From positions 3,035,555 to 3,099,554 of the forward strand of contig NZ_CP024091.1 in assembly GCF_002736205.1 (NCBI RefSeq): a stretch of 64,000 nucleotides of DNA. The letters are read 5' to 3'. Below the pieces are notes generated by a model, which made no database searches, was not told the origin of the DNA, and was given only the letters and a program-made list of their open reading frames with translations. Within the stretch, counting starts at the first letter, position 1. The number at the start of each line of letters is the position of its first letter. Of this stretch, positions 44,482 to 53,756 are shown in pieces. A program made the translations under genes and the position numbers. This DNA is from Pedobacter ginsengisoli (lineage in GTDB: Bacteria > Bacteroidota > Bacteroidia > Sphingobacteriales > Sphingobacteriaceae).

Positions 44482-45477
44482 TTACTTCTTCAAAGCCAGG
44501 ATAGAAAAATCTGTATCAACTTTTTTTATGGTATTACTTAAATGACCTAGCCCGGTAATTTCCATTTCCACTACATCACCATCCTGCAACCATTGAGGTT
44601 TAAAGTTTGCATCATTTAATAATCCGGTACCGTTTAACTCAAGAAAACATCCGGTACCGACAGTACCTGAACCTATTACATCTCCAGGTAAGATATCAGC
44701 TCCATAGGCACAACGTTCAATAATTTCAGCAAAAGTCCAATCCATATCTGCCATATTTCCTGCAGATACCTGTTTACCATTCACTGTGCACGTCATTTGA
44801 AGGTTATAAGCATTACCTGTATGCCCTGGTTTTGCTGAAGTTTTGTATGCTGTCAATTCATCCGGGGTTACCAGCCATGGTCCTATTACGGTAGAAAAAT
44901 CCTTGCCCTTTGCAGGTCCAAGGTTTAATAACATTTCTTCCATTTGTAATGTCCTGGCACTCATATCGTTCATAATCGTGAAACCGGCAATGTAATTATC
45001 AGCTTCAGCAGCAGTAATATTTCTTCCCTTCTTACCTATTACAACGGCTACTTCTAATTCGAAATCGAGCTTTTCAAAATGATCGGGCATACATTCAATC
45101 TCCCCTGGCCCCTGTATAGCATTATGATTCGTAAAGTAGAATATTGGATATTGATCAAACTCTGCAATCATATCAACTTTACGGTTTCTGCGGGCTGCCG
45201 CAACATGCTGACGAAATGCATAACCGTCTCTGCATGAGGCTGGATGAGGTACCGGAGCAAGTAGTTCAAAAAAGACTTCTTCTTTTGGTGAGAGTGCTCC
45301 AGATTTGATTTCTGCATCGACCTTCTTTGCTCTTTCCATTAAAACTTCTCCACCTTGTAAAAAAGCATTCATCTCATCAGGCAATTGTTTATCGCATGAG
45401 TTTAAATTGTAAATGTGTCCGTTTACAAAAACACCAAGGTGTTCTCTGTCTTCTGTTTTATAGGATACCAGTTTCAT
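44482..45477 (-). CDS. Fumarylacetoacetate hydrolase family protein (likely fumarylacetoacetase)
   Basis: The 331-residue protein belongs to the FAH family. Metal-binding and catalytic stretches are visible: YAFRQHVAAARR, EIECMPDHFEKLDFELEVAVVIGKKGRNI (metal Glu residues), GFTIMNDMSARTLQ and ILPGDVIGSGTVGTGCFLELNG. It is the short bacterial type, about 330 residues, and not the 420-residue animal type. Lying between a flavin-reductase-like gene and hmgA, it is best taken as the last enzyme of tyrosine breakdown, splitting fumarylacetoacetate into fumarate and acetoacetate. It is divergent from hmgA, with a 288-base spacer. Confidence 0.87.
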   Translation of the reverse strand: MKLVSYKTEDREHLGVFVNGHIYNLNSCDKQLPDEMNAFLQGGEVLMERAKKVDAEIKSGALSPKEEVFFELLAPVPHPASCRDGYAFRQHVAAARRNRKVDMIAEFDQYPIFYFTNHNAIQGPGEIECMPDHFEKLDFELEVAVVIGKKGRNITAAEADNYIAGFTIMNDMSARTLQMEEMLLNLGPAKGKDFSTVIGPWLVTPDELTAYKTSAKPGHTGNAYNLQMTCTVNGKQVSAGNMADMDWTFAEIIERCAYGADILPGDVIGSGTVGTGCFLELNGTGLLNDANFKPQWLQDGDVVEMEITGLGHLSNTIKKVDTDFSILALKK

Positions 45478-45765
45478 ATGATCAGTAGTTTTTTGTAGTT
45501 ATTCAAAGCTATATAAAAAATAAAGCAAACAGGTTATAAAATAAAATACTTAATTTAGCTTCCGCAAAAGAAAAATGATACAAAGTAATTTTATATATCA
45601 GAATCAGGTAGCCAGACAAGCTTTGGCTTCGTATAGATATGCTATGCTTTCTAAAATCATTTTTGCGCAATATTCCCTTTAAGCCCCCCAATCTTCAGGC
45701 TTTAATTAAAACGTTTATATGTTTTAATCGTTATTAAATTACATTTTAACCAAATACCTACTGCT

Positions 45766-46932
45766 ATGCCCATATATCATACCTTAGGAACTATACCTGC
45801 TAAACGCCACACCGTTTTTCGCAAACCGGATGGCAAGTTGTATGCAGAAGAACTGGTCTCTACTGAAGGTTTTTCAAGCCTATATTCGCTCGTTTACCAC
45901 TGTCATCCCCCAACTATTGTAAAGAACTTGGGAAAACCATATTCTGTTGAGCCTAAAATTGCACGTGCAAAACATTTACGCCACACCAGCCTAATTGGTT
46001 TTAACATAAAACCTGAGGATGATTATTTGACTAGCCGCAAACCGGTATTAGTAAACAGCGATTTACATATTTCGCTGGCAGCTCCGAGAAAATCAATGAC
46101 TGATTATTTTTATAAGAACAGTCAGGCAGATGAAGTAATTTTTATTCATGAAGGCAGTGGCACTTTAAAAACAGGCTTTGGTAAGATACAATTTGAATAT
46201 GGAGATTATTTAGTTGTACCCCGTGGGACTATTTACCAGCTGGAGTTTAATGATGAAAAGAACCGTTTGTTTATAGTAGAGAGTTTTAGCCCTATCCGTA
46301 CTCCTAAACGTTACCGTAATGAATACGGCCAGCTAATGGAGCACTCGCCTTATTGTGAGCGCGACATTAAGCGCCCAACCGATCTTGAAACTATTGATGA
46401 ATTTGGTGATTTTAAAGTATTGATTAAAAAACAAGGGTTAATTTATCCTTACACCTATGGTACTCACCCTTTTGATTTTGTAGGTTGGGATGGCTTTCAT
46501 TATCCATGGGCATTTTCTATCCACAACTTTGAGCCAATTACAGGCCGCTTACATCAACCACCACCGGTTCATCAAACTTTTGAAGGACACAATTTTGTAA
46601 TCTGCTCTTTTGTTCCGCGCAAATACGATTATCATCCTCTTTCTATTCCAGCACCTTATAATCACAGCAATGTGGATAGTGATGAGGTACTTTATTATGT
46701 TGATGGGGATTTTATGAGCAGAAAGAGTGTAGTAAAAGGACAAATTACGCTACACCCTGGCGGTATTCCGCATGGCCCTCACCCGGGTACTGTTGAAAAA
46801 TCCATTGGCAAAGAAAGTACAGAAGAGCTTGCTGTTATGATTGATCCTTTTAGGCCTTTAATGCTGACTGAAGATGCAGTTAATATTGAAGACGAAAGTT
46901 ATCATAAAAGCTGGCAGGAAAATATAGAGTAA
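45766..46932 (+). CDS. hmgA: Homogentisate 1,2-dioxygenase
   Basis: The 388-residue protein aligns with the homogentisate dioxygenase family. An N-terminal cupin-like part (EVIFIHEGSGTLKTGFG, YLVVPRGTIYQLEF) is followed by the iron site in the C-terminal part: His300 (YNHSNVDSDEV), Glu307 in the same stretch and His336 (GIPHGPHPG). WDGFHYPWAFSIHNFEPITG is a family signature. It opens the homogentisate ring to maleylacetoacetate. The form is shorter than the approximately 430-residue Pseudomonas or human enzyme but typical of Bacteroidetes. hppD follows 130 bases downstream on the same strand. Confidence 0.92.
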   Translation: MPIYHTLGTIPAKRHTVFRKPDGKLYAEELVSTEGFSSLYSLVYHCHPPTIVKNLGKPYSVEPKIARAKHLRHTSLIGFNIKPEDDYLTSRKPVLVNSDLHISLAAPRKSMTDYFYKNSQADEVIFIHEGSGTLKTGFGKIQFEYGDYLVVPRGTIYQLEFNDEKNRLFIVESFSPIRTPKRYRNEYGQLMEHSPYCERDIKRPTDLETIDEFGDFKVLIKKQGLIYPYTYGTHPFDFVGWDGFHYPWAFSIHNFEPITGRLHQPPPVHQTFEGHNFVICSFVPRKYDYHPLSIPAPYNHSNVDSDEVLYYVDGDFMSRKSVVKGQITLHPGGIPHGPHPGTVEKSIGKESTEELAVMIDPFRPLMLTEDAVNIEDESYHKSWQENIE

Positions 46933-47062
46933 AAAATTCAGCTGTCGCTCGCTTCCTCAAAATCTTGAAGGGAAGATTTTGCATGTCAGCTCATAACACA
47001 GATTTTTTTAGGAAAGACAAGATTAAAACAACTGAAGCTAACTTATTATTCAAAAAACTAAA

Positions 47063-48193
47063 ATGAGTACACAAACATTTGCAGAAAAGATTGCCGGAGC
47101 TCAAGATTTTCTTCCAATAAATGGAACAGATTATATTGAGTTATATGTTGGGAATGCTAAACAAGCTGCGCATTTTTATAAAACGGCTTTTGGTTTCCAG
47201 TCGCTGGCTTATGCTGGCCCAGAAACAGGAGTACGCGATCGGGCTTCTTATGTATTACAACAGGGAAAAATAAAACTGGTATTAACTACAGGATTAAACT
47301 CGGACAATCAAATATCGGAACATGTTAAAAAACATGGTGACGGTGTTAAAATATTAGCCTTATGGGTAGATGATGCCTATAGCGCTTTTGAAGAAACTAC
47401 CAAAAGAGGCGCCAAGCCTTACTTGGAGCCTATTACTAAAACTGATGAGCATGGTGAGGTGCGCATGTCTGGTATTTATACCTATGGTGAAACGGTTCAT
47501 ATGTTCATTGAGCGTAAAAATTATAATGGTTCTTTTTTACCGGGCTACCGCGATTGGAAAAGTGATTACAATCCTGCTGACGCCGGCTTACTTTATATAG
47601 ACCATTGTGTAGGTAATGTGGGTTGGAACCGAATGAATGAAACCGTTAAATGGTATGAAGATGTAATGGGCTTTGTAAATATCCTTTCATTTGATGACAA
47701 ACAGATAAACACAGAATATTCGGCCTTAATGAGCAAGGTAATGAGTAATGGGAATGGTTTTTCCAAATTTCCGATCAATGAGCCCGCAGAAGGCAAAAAG
47801 AAATCACAGATTGAAGAGTATCTGGAATTTTATGAGGGCGAAGGGGTGCAACATATTGCCGTAGCTACCAAAGATATTTTAGCTACAGTAAAAAGCTTAA
47901 AAGCTCGAGGGGTTGAGTTTTTAAGTGCACCACCTGAAGCCTATTATAATATGATGCCGGAACGAGTTGGTGAAATTGATGAGGAAATAGTACAGTTAAA
48001 AGAACTTGGTATACTTGTAGATTGTGATGAAGAAGGCTATTTACTTCAAATATTTACTAAACCGGTTGAAGACCGTCCGACTTTATTTTTTGAAATAATA
48101 CAACGCAAAGGAGCTCAATCTTTTGGTGCTGGAAATTTCAAAGCCTTATTTGAATCTCTTGAACGTGAGCAGGAACTGAGAGGAAACTTATAA
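47063..48193 (+). CDS. hppD: 4-Hydroxyphenylpyruvate dioxygenase
   Basis: The 376-residue two-domain vicinal-oxygen-chelate enzyme has iron ligands His181 (YIDHCVGNV), His264 (GVQHIAVAT) and Glu344 (LFFEIIQRKGAQSFGAGNFKALF, the last part being the family signature). It converts 4-hydroxyphenylpyruvate to homogentisate, the substrate of the upstream hmgA. Together with the hydroxylase and the FAH-family gene it covers most of the Phe/Tyr degradation route. A strong hairpin terminator lies 10 bases beyond the stop. Confidence 0.96.
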   Translation: MSTQTFAEKIAGAQDFLPINGTDYIELYVGNAKQAAHFYKTAFGFQSLAYAGPETGVRDRASYVLQQGKIKLVLTTGLNSDNQISEHVKKHGDGVKILALWVDDAYSAFEETTKRGAKPYLEPITKTDEHGEVRMSGIYTYGETVHMFIERKNYNGSFLPGYRDWKSDYNPADAGLLYIDHCVGNVGWNRMNETVKWYEDVMGFVNILSFDDKQINTEYSALMSKVMSNGNGFSKFPINEPAEGKKKSQIEEYLEFYEGEGVQHIAVATKDILATVKSLKARGVEFLSAPPEAYYNMMPERVGEIDEEIVQLKELGILVDCDEEGYLLQIFTKPVEDRPTLFFEIIQRKGAQSFGAGNFKALFESLEREQELRGNL

Positions 48194-48203
48194 TTTATAG
48201 CAA

Positions 48204-48236
48204 TAAAAAAAGGCATTTTGTTAAATGCCTTTTTTT
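48204..48236 (+). terminator. Intrinsic terminator of hmgA-hppD
   Basis: AAAAAAAGGCATTT, a four-base loop (TGTT) and AAATGCCTTTTTTT form a long stem with a T tract right after the hppD stop. Confidence 0.88.
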
Positions 48237-48298
48237 ATACTTATCCTTTTCATTTAAAAAAAATAGCTACTTTCGGGGTTTAAGGCTATAATGTGGAA

Positions 48299-49219
48299 AT
48301 GGAAATTAATATAGTAAATAGAGTTGTGCTGTTTTTTACACATTTTAAGGCTGCATTTAAGTTATTTCAAAAAAACGATCCATTACGTTTAGCCGGAGCC
48401 ACAGCATTTTTTGCAAATTTTGCATTACCACCTATTCTTATCATACTAATCAGGCTTTTTGGTTATTTTATCGATAGAAAAATACTTGCTTCAAGAATGT
48501 TTGAACGTTTAGCCAGTATTTTAGATGATACAAGTACCGGTCAAATAAGGCAGACCTTAAGGAACATAAGAGGAATTGAGCATCAATGGTATGCTACTTT
48601 ACTAAGCTTTGTTTTTTTTCTATTTGTTGCCACCACTCTTTTCACTGTAATTAAAAATTCAATGGATCAGATCTGGTCTATCGCAAATAAAGAACATGCA
48701 GGTTTTATGTTTAAAATGAAGCTAAGGATTCGATCAATGGTAATCATTTTATTAGCAGGGCTTTTATTTACTACAGGATTTATTACCGACGGTATACAGG
48801 CATTTGTAGGCACCTACATTAACACAGCTGCCCCCACTTTCGGAAAAATATTCCTATCCATATTAAATCAGCTATTGTTTATAGCTATTGTTATGATTTG
48901 GTTTACTGTACTATTTAAATTTTTAACCAATGGCCGGCCTACATGGAAAGCAGCATTAAAAGGAGGCCTTTTAACAGCAGTACTATTTACAATTGGTAAA
49001 TATATATTAAGGATAATGCTTCCCCTAAGTGGAATTGGGAATATTTATGGCACTTCGGGGTCTATTGTTTTAATTATGCTATTTGTATTCTACTCTTCTT
49101 TTATATTCTATTTTGGCGCGTGCTATATTAAAGTATTAAGTGACTCCAAAGAAACTCCTATACGCCCAATAAAAGGGGCGTTTGAATATGAAATCAAAGA
49201 GGTCTTAAAAAACACTTAG
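48299..49219 (+). CDS. YihY/BrkB-family membrane protein
   Basis: The product has 306 residues from the ATG at 48299; a GTG two codons earlier (48293) is also possible. It has six membrane segments and YihY/BrkB-family features: RLAGATAFFANFALPPILIILI near the N-terminus, LFTVIKNSMDQIW, LTNGRPTWKAALKGGLLTAVLFTIGKYILRIML and YGTSGSIVLIMLFVFYSSFIFYFGACY. Members were once thought to be RNase BN or virulence factors; the true function is unclear. A TACTTTCG box at 48268-48275 may be its -7 element. Its stop overlaps that of the next, convergent gene. Confidence 0.85.
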   Translation: MEINIVNRVVLFFTHFKAAFKLFQKNDPLRLAGATAFFANFALPPILIILIRLFGYFIDRKILASRMFERLASILDDTSTGQIRQTLRNIRGIEHQWYATLLSFVFFLFVATTLFTVIKNSMDQIWSIANKEHAGFMFKMKLRIRSMVIILLAGLLFTTGFITDGIQAFVGTYINTAAPTFGKIFLSILNQLLFIAIVMIWFTVLFKFLTNGRPTWKAALKGGLLTAVLFTIGKYILRIMLPLSGIGNIYGTSGSIVLIMLFVFYSSFIFYFGACYIKVLSDSKETPIRPIKGAFEYEIKEVLKNT

Positions 49220-49497
49220 CATACCTGGGGCTTCGAAATTTGTTCAAATCCATGCATTTCGAATACTGCTAGCTTATTTAGTAAGTTGTAATGTAAAGTA
49301 CCAAAGAAGTTAATGATACCATCTTTGTTTTTACCCTCAATACAAATACTTTCTTTTACAATCTCCTTGTGTTCTAATTTATGATCAGCAAGAAGGACAT
49401 CTTCATCCTGAATTTTCACATCATCTGCCTCAATTGAGAACTGATTTAGCAGCTTCGAGAAGCTTTGGCCGTTTAGCAATAGTTCTTTGATATTCAT
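49216..49497 (-). CDS. Hypothetical 93-residue soluble protein
   Basis: This short acidic protein starts MNIKELLLNGQSFSKLLNQFSIEADDVKIQDEDVLL (alternative start two codons earlier) and has no signal peptide or membrane segment. The sequence alternates predicted helix and strands. I do not recognise it. Its stop codon overlaps the stop of the BrkB-like gene on the other strand. The protein-like composition and a reading frame kept open across 94 codons in AT-rich DNA support it as real. Confidence 0.5.
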   Translation of the reverse strand: MNIKELLLNGQSFSKLLNQFSIEADDVKIQDEDVLLADHKLEHKEIVKESICIEGKNKDGIINFFGTLHYNLLNKLAVFEMHGFEQISKPQVC

Positions 49498-49552
49498 GAT
49501 CACTTTAAATTAAGTTAGGGAAGGAAGCAACATCAATTTTAAAGCCAAAAAG

Positions 49553-49582
49553 AAAGGGTAAACATCAGTTGTTTACCCTTTT
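49553..49582 (-). terminator. Intrinsic terminator of the outer-membrane barrel gene
   Basis: On the minus strand, AAAGGGTAAAC pairs with GTTTACCCTTT around a short loop, followed by CTTTTT. It lies about 30 bases after the barrel gene stop. Confidence 0.75.
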
Positions 49583-49611
49583 ATACAAAATGTTAATAAC
49601 TTGTGATTTTA

Positions 49612-50199
49612 CTAGAACAGTCTGTAAGCTAAGCCCAAAGTAAAGAGACTTAATTTTTGTCCATCGTAACCATCTTTTCCAATTTTTGACAATCCTTGTT
49701 CATATCTCAGGTCAATTCCAAGCTTAGAGATGTCCAATCCTGCACCAAACTGCCATGCGATATTTTGTCCTTTGAAATTTCCTTTGAAAGCACTGCCTGC
49801 AGCATCTCCAAATGACTGCTCATCATCCAAAATAAAAGACACTACTGGTCCGGTATTTAAACGAAGTCCGATTCCTGCGGCACCAAATTTTGTTCCTACC
49901 AATACAGGAACGTCAAGACTAGTAAAATTCACTTTATTTTCTGCTCCGTTACCATCTTTAAGTGTAGTATTTTTACCGCTTAAATAAAGTTCGGGTTGTA
50001 GGTGAATGCCTGCGGCACCAATACGCGCCCAAAGACCAGCATAATAACCAGCTCGGTTGTCACTGCTTAATGTGTTTTCCTTGCTCAATTTCGACAAGTT
50101 AGTTCCTGCTTTCAAACCGAATTGAAAACTTGGTAATACCTGACTGAAAGCAGTAACGCTAAAGCAAATGAATAATGCCGATAAAACGATTTTTTTCAT
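49612..50199 (-). CDS. PorT-type outer-membrane beta-barrel protein
   Basis: The 195-residue protein has a signal peptide (KKIVLSALFICFSVTAFSQ) and a barrel body of alternating strands: FQFGLKAGTNLSKLS, GYYAGLWARIG, IHLQPELYLSGKNTTL, SLDVPVLVGTKF, IAWQFGAGLDIS, ending in LSLFTLGLAYRLF with a terminal Phe. It belongs to the outer-membrane protein beta-barrel group that includes PorT, but is not itself PorT by any clear mark. It is a single-gene unit with its own terminator. Confidence 0.82.
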   Translation of the reverse strand: MKKIVLSALFICFSVTAFSQVLPSFQFGLKAGTNLSKLSKENTLSSDNRAGYYAGLWARIGAAGIHLQPELYLSGKNTTLKDGNGAENKVNFTSLDVPVLVGTKFGAAGIGLRLNTGPVVSFILDDEQSFGDAAGSAFKGNFKGQNIAWQFGAGLDISKLGIDLRYEQGLSKIGKDGYDGQKLSLFTLGLAYRLF

Positions 50200-50350
50200 A
50201 ATATAAGGGTTAGGGTGATATTTAAATTATCTCTGTAAAACTAACAATATTTTTAATTTGTAACTAAATTACGTAGTTTTATCCGAAAAGAACTACATCA
50301 ATATTATTGCCAAAACTCTATCCCTTATTGTTTATTCTCATATTTTTTAA

Positions 50351-52123
50351 ATGGATTTTACATTTAATTTCTACGCGATTGTCCTGATTTTATTTGGCAC
50401 TACAAGCCTATTGCTATCTTATTACATCTATAAAAAAGAAGGAGGAGCAGTTCGCTATTTTGGTATTATGATGTTCTCTAGTGCTGCATGGTCATTAACG
50501 TATGGCTTAGAACTGGCCAGCACCACACTTGAACAGGCAAAATTTTGGATAAGTATTGAATATATTGGTATCTCTACCCTACCAATAACATGGTTTCTAT
50601 TCTGCTTAAAGTTATCAGGAAAAGAACATTGGTATCAGAATAAGATCAGATTAGCTATTCTAATTGCCACTGCAGTTATCCCCACATTAATGGTTTGGAC
50701 AAATGATTATCATCATCTGCATTTTAAAGGTTACAGGATGGATACTACAGGAGATTTTCCAATGGTTGCACTTGAAATGGGACCATCATATTGGATATTC
50801 ACCGTATATTTTTATTTGCTGATGGCCATTGGTAGTTATCTTTTAATCGTCACATTTCGTAAATCAGACCCAATTTATAAAAGTCAAAACTATAGTATAA
50901 TCATAGCTGCATTTATACCATGGATAACAAACATATCCTATTTTTTAGGCTTCAGACCTTTTGGCCAGCTTGATGTTACTCCCTTTGCTTTTATACTTAC
51001 TATAGTACTAATTGCTATTGCAATCTATCGGTTTAAGCTGTTCGATATTTTGCCTGTAGCAAGAGAAAAGGTATTGGAACTAATGCAAGACGGTTTCGTT
51101 ATTCTGGATAGCAAAAACAGGGTAATTGATTATAACCCTTCCTTCAGAAAATACATAACCAATATAAAGAAAAATAAAATTATAGGAAGCCAGATTGAGA
51201 CACTGTTCCCCGATCATGATGGACTTACAGCATTGATAAAAGACCGACAGTCGGGAAAAATTGAACTAAAGGTTGAAAACGAAAATGGTTCATTTGAATT
51301 GGAAGCTAAGATTAAGACTTTAAATGAAAATCAATTTAAATTAAATAGCGAAGCGGTAATTATAAAAGTACAGGATCTTACTACGCTGAGAAAAGAAGCT
51401 TTGTTGTTTAAATCGCAAACTATAGAACTTCAGCAGCTCAATCAATTAAAGGATAGAATATTCTCAATAATAGCTCACGATTTAAGAGGTCCATTGGTTA
51501 ACCTTGCTCAAATATTAAAAATGACTACAGATGATATCATTACAATTGACGAGTTTAAAGTTCTGGCCCCCAATTTAAATAAAGATATTTCGTACACTAC
51601 AGAGCTTTTAGAAAATATCTTGCATTGGTCAAGAAGCCAATTAAAAGGATACGGGATTGATAAAGATTTATTTGATTTAAAAAACATGCTTGTCAACGAA
51701 ATCGATTATCATTTACCGGCTGCTGAAGCGAAAAATATTCAAATAATACAAGATGTTTTTCCTGGTGAAATGGTCTATGCTGACAGACTCATGATACAAA
51801 TTGTAATTAGAAATATCTTAAGCAACGCAATAAAATTTTGTAATGAAAATTGCGAGATAAACATTACTGCCGTGTATAAAAAAGAAGGCTTTATTGAGCT
51901 ATGTATAAAAGATAACGGTGTCGGGATGTCCGACACCGCCCTCAAAAAAATATTTAATGGAGAAAACCTGTCTACGCGGGGCACCATGAATGAAAAAGGC
52001 ACCGGGTTGGGCTTGGTTATATGCAAAGAATTTATGGAAAAAAATGACGGTAAACTTTTAGTCAAAAGTGAACCAGGTAAAGGGTCATCCTTTTGCATAT
52101 ATCTGCCCGTAGATGCAAAATAG
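50351..52123 (+). CDS. Sensor histidine kinase with N-terminal 7TM domain and PAS domain
   Basis: The 590-residue kinase starts with seven hydrophobic segments (about 1-225), the HisKA_7TM sensor type (RYFGIMMFSSAAWSLTYGLELAS; WFLFCLKLSGKEHW). A PAS domain follows (about 235-350; MQDGFVILDSKNRVIDYNPSF), then the dimerisation domain with phospho-acceptor His376 (IIAHDLRGPL). The ATPase domain has N box (IRNILSNAIKFC), G1 (DNGVGMS) and G2 (GTGLGLVICKEF). No response regulator is adjacent, so it is an orphan kinase here. The ligand sensed by 7TM domains of this type is generally unknown. The small helical protein gene at 52128 converges on it with 4 bases between. Confidence 0.92.
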   Translation: MDFTFNFYAIVLILFGTTSLLLSYYIYKKEGGAVRYFGIMMFSSAAWSLTYGLELASTTLEQAKFWISIEYIGISTLPITWFLFCLKLSGKEHWYQNKIRLAILIATAVIPTLMVWTNDYHHLHFKGYRMDTTGDFPMVALEMGPSYWIFTVYFYLLMAIGSYLLIVTFRKSDPIYKSQNYSIIIAAFIPWITNISYFLGFRPFGQLDVTPFAFILTIVLIAIAIYRFKLFDILPVAREKVLELMQDGFVILDSKNRVIDYNPSFRKYITNIKKNKIIGSQIETLFPDHDGLTALIKDRQSGKIELKVENENGSFELEAKIKTLNENQFKLNSEAVIIKVQDLTTLRKEALLFKSQTIELQQLNQLKDRIFSIIAHDLRGPLVNLAQILKMTTDDIITIDEFKVLAPNLNKDISYTTELLENILHWSRSQLKGYGIDKDLFDLKNMLVNEIDYHLPAAEAKNIQIIQDVFPGEMVYADRLMIQIVIRNILSNAIKFCNENCEINITAVYKKEGFIELCIKDNGVGMSDTALKKIFNGENLSTRGTMNEKGTGLGLVICKEFMEKNDGKLLVKSEPGKGSSFCIYLPVDAK

Positions 52124-52127
52124 TTTT

Positions 52128-52427
52128 CTATTTACCGGTAGCGTCGTTTATAGCTTGCTGCTCTTTTAATGCATCAACATTATTCTTATTACCAAAGTTT
52201 TGGGTTTTATCTGCAAAATATTCCAGTATACCTACAATAGTATCCAAGTTATCTGAAACACGCTGGTGCATATCGGGCAAATCCTTTTCTAATCTTTTAT
52301 CTCCAAGCTCTATATTGTCAACTTCAATTTTCCCTATTTTTTGAATAATAGCCTGTTGAGAGTGCTGTAAGTCTTCTAATTCTCTTACAATTTTCTGCAT
52401 CAATTCGAACTTCTTTAAAGTATCCAT
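52128..52427 (-). CDS. Small all-helical hypothetical protein
   Basis: The 99-residue product (MDTLKKFELMQKIVRELEDLQHSQQAII...) is rich in Glu, Lys, Gln and Leu with heptad-like spacing, suggesting a helical or coiled-coil protein. It has no signal peptide. I do not recognise it. It converges on the histidine kinase gene. A partner role is possible but is inferred from position alone. Confidence 0.5.
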   Translation of the reverse strand: MDTLKKFELMQKIVRELEDLQHSQQAIIQKIGKIEVDNIELGDKRLEKDLPDMHQRVSDNLDTIVGILEYFADKTQNFGNKNNVDALKEQQAINDATGK

Positions 52428-52610
52428 ATTCGTATTTTAGTTAAAATTAATATTCAATTTACATTCTTATTCAACCAATTACCTTGCCAATATGTTTTAC
52501 CTTTTTTATAATTAGAACACCTTAACATCGTTATATACGTAAAAAAATAGGGATAAAACTTGCATAACCAACAAATAACTAATACTTTAGTTGTTTAATA
52601 TATTACCCGC

Positions 52611-53756
52611 ATGAAAAGAGCACTACTTATATTTTTTGCAGTTATTTTTTTTCAGATCACTTATGGACAGACTAAAGCTGTTCTGGATAATGAAAAGTTA
52701 CTTGAGTATTACCAAACTCAAAAATATATTGAAGCGGCACAATATTTACAAAGCATTTATGCTGAAGATACTCAGGATGAAAAAGAGATATCGCAGCTTG
52801 CCTATGCCAATATGATGGCCGGTAAACTCCCCGAAGCAGAAAAGAATTATTTAAAGCTATACGAAAAACAACCTCAGAATTTACCTACATTATTTAGTTT
52901 GGCAAGGATAAATATTAGAAGGGGCAATGATGAAAAAGCTAAAGCGTATTACCTGGATATCCTTAAAATTGATAGTACAAACTTTACTGTATACAAGCAA
53001 TTAGCGAGCTTGGATAAAGGAGAAATGAGCAAGGCAAAAATCGACTACCTTCAGAAAGCAAATGCAATAAATCCCATTGACCCTGATGTAGTATTTGATT
53101 TATGTGAGCTCTATTTTAAACTGAACCTTTTTGACAAGGCTAGCAATATTTTACAACCAGCTTTAACAGCTGACAGTACAAATCTGCAATTGTTAAAAAT
53201 GAAAATGCCTATTAGCATGGCAAGTAAAAAGTATGATGAGGCTATCCAAACTGGCGAAAAATTATTAAGCTATGGTGACAGTTCCACTTTTGTACTTAAT
53301 AACCTGGGGAAATCTTATTTTTTCATCCTCGATTATAAAAATGCGCTAAAGAACTTTTTAACTATAGAAAGTAAATCAATGGATAGCGAAACATTATTTT
53401 ACAGTATTGCACTTAGTTATAGAGGATTAAAAGACTACAAAAATGCTATCCCTTATTTAGAAAAAGCGATACAAGAAGGCATATCAACCAAAATTGCCAG
53501 TTATTATGGCTTACTTGGCGATTCATTTGAGGGAGTAAGCAAAAATACAGAGGCAAATGTGGCTTACAAAAAAGGCCTCCAATTTGAAAATAATGGAAGC
53601 CTGCTGTATAATATTGCTTTGGTTTATGAAACAAAGCTTAGTGATAAGAAAAGTGCAATTGACTACTATGAGCAATACTTAAAAACAATTGACCCAAAAG
53701 AGCAGCCAAAGCTCATTGGTTTTATCAAAAACAAGATTACAGAGTTAAAAAGATAA
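52611..53756 (+). CDS. Secreted tetratricopeptide-repeat protein
   Basis: The 381-residue protein has a signal peptide (RALLIFFAVIFFQITYGQ) and then TPR units along its whole length: PEAEKNYLKLYEKQPQNLPTLFSLARI, EKAKAYYLDILKIDSTNFTVYKQLA, FDKASNILQPALTADSTNLQLL, KYDEAIQTGEKLLSYG, DYKNAIPYLEKAIQEG and a final KSAIDYYEQYLKTIDP. TPR arrays mediate protein contacts. A periplasmic scaffold role is plausible but the partner is unknown. Its stop directly abuts the stop of the convergent ribE. Confidence 0.85.
   Translation: MKRALLIFFAVIFFQITYGQTKAVLDNEKLLEYYQTQKYIEAAQYLQSIYAEDTQDEKEISQLAYANMMAGKLPEAEKNYLKLYEKQPQNLPTLFSLARINIRRGNDEKAKAYYLDILKIDSTNFTVYKQLASLDKGEMSKAKIDYLQKANAINPIDPDVVFDLCELYFKLNLFDKASNILQPALTADSTNLQLLKMKMPISMASKKYDEAIQTGEKLLSYGDSSTFVLNNLGKSYFFILDYKNALKNFLTIESKSMDSETLFYSIALSYRGLKDYKNAIPYLEKAIQEGISTKIASYYGLLGDSFEGVSKNTEANVAYKKGLQFENNGSLLYNIALVYETKLSDKKSAIDYYEQYLKTIDPKEQPKLIGFIKNKITELKR

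Noticed and set aside
45575..45682. 35-codon plus-strand ORF (MIQSNFIYQNQ...) in the gap before hmgA
   Set aside because: No recognised features, no clear promoter and no link to neighbours. The overlapping 60-codon minus-strand frame (45509-45691) is equally unsupported.
46935..47000. Weak inverted repeat between hmgA and hppD (AAAATCTT/AAGATTTT)
   Set aside because: Short AT-rich stem with no T tract; the two genes are likely transcribed together, and it is not convincing as a terminator.
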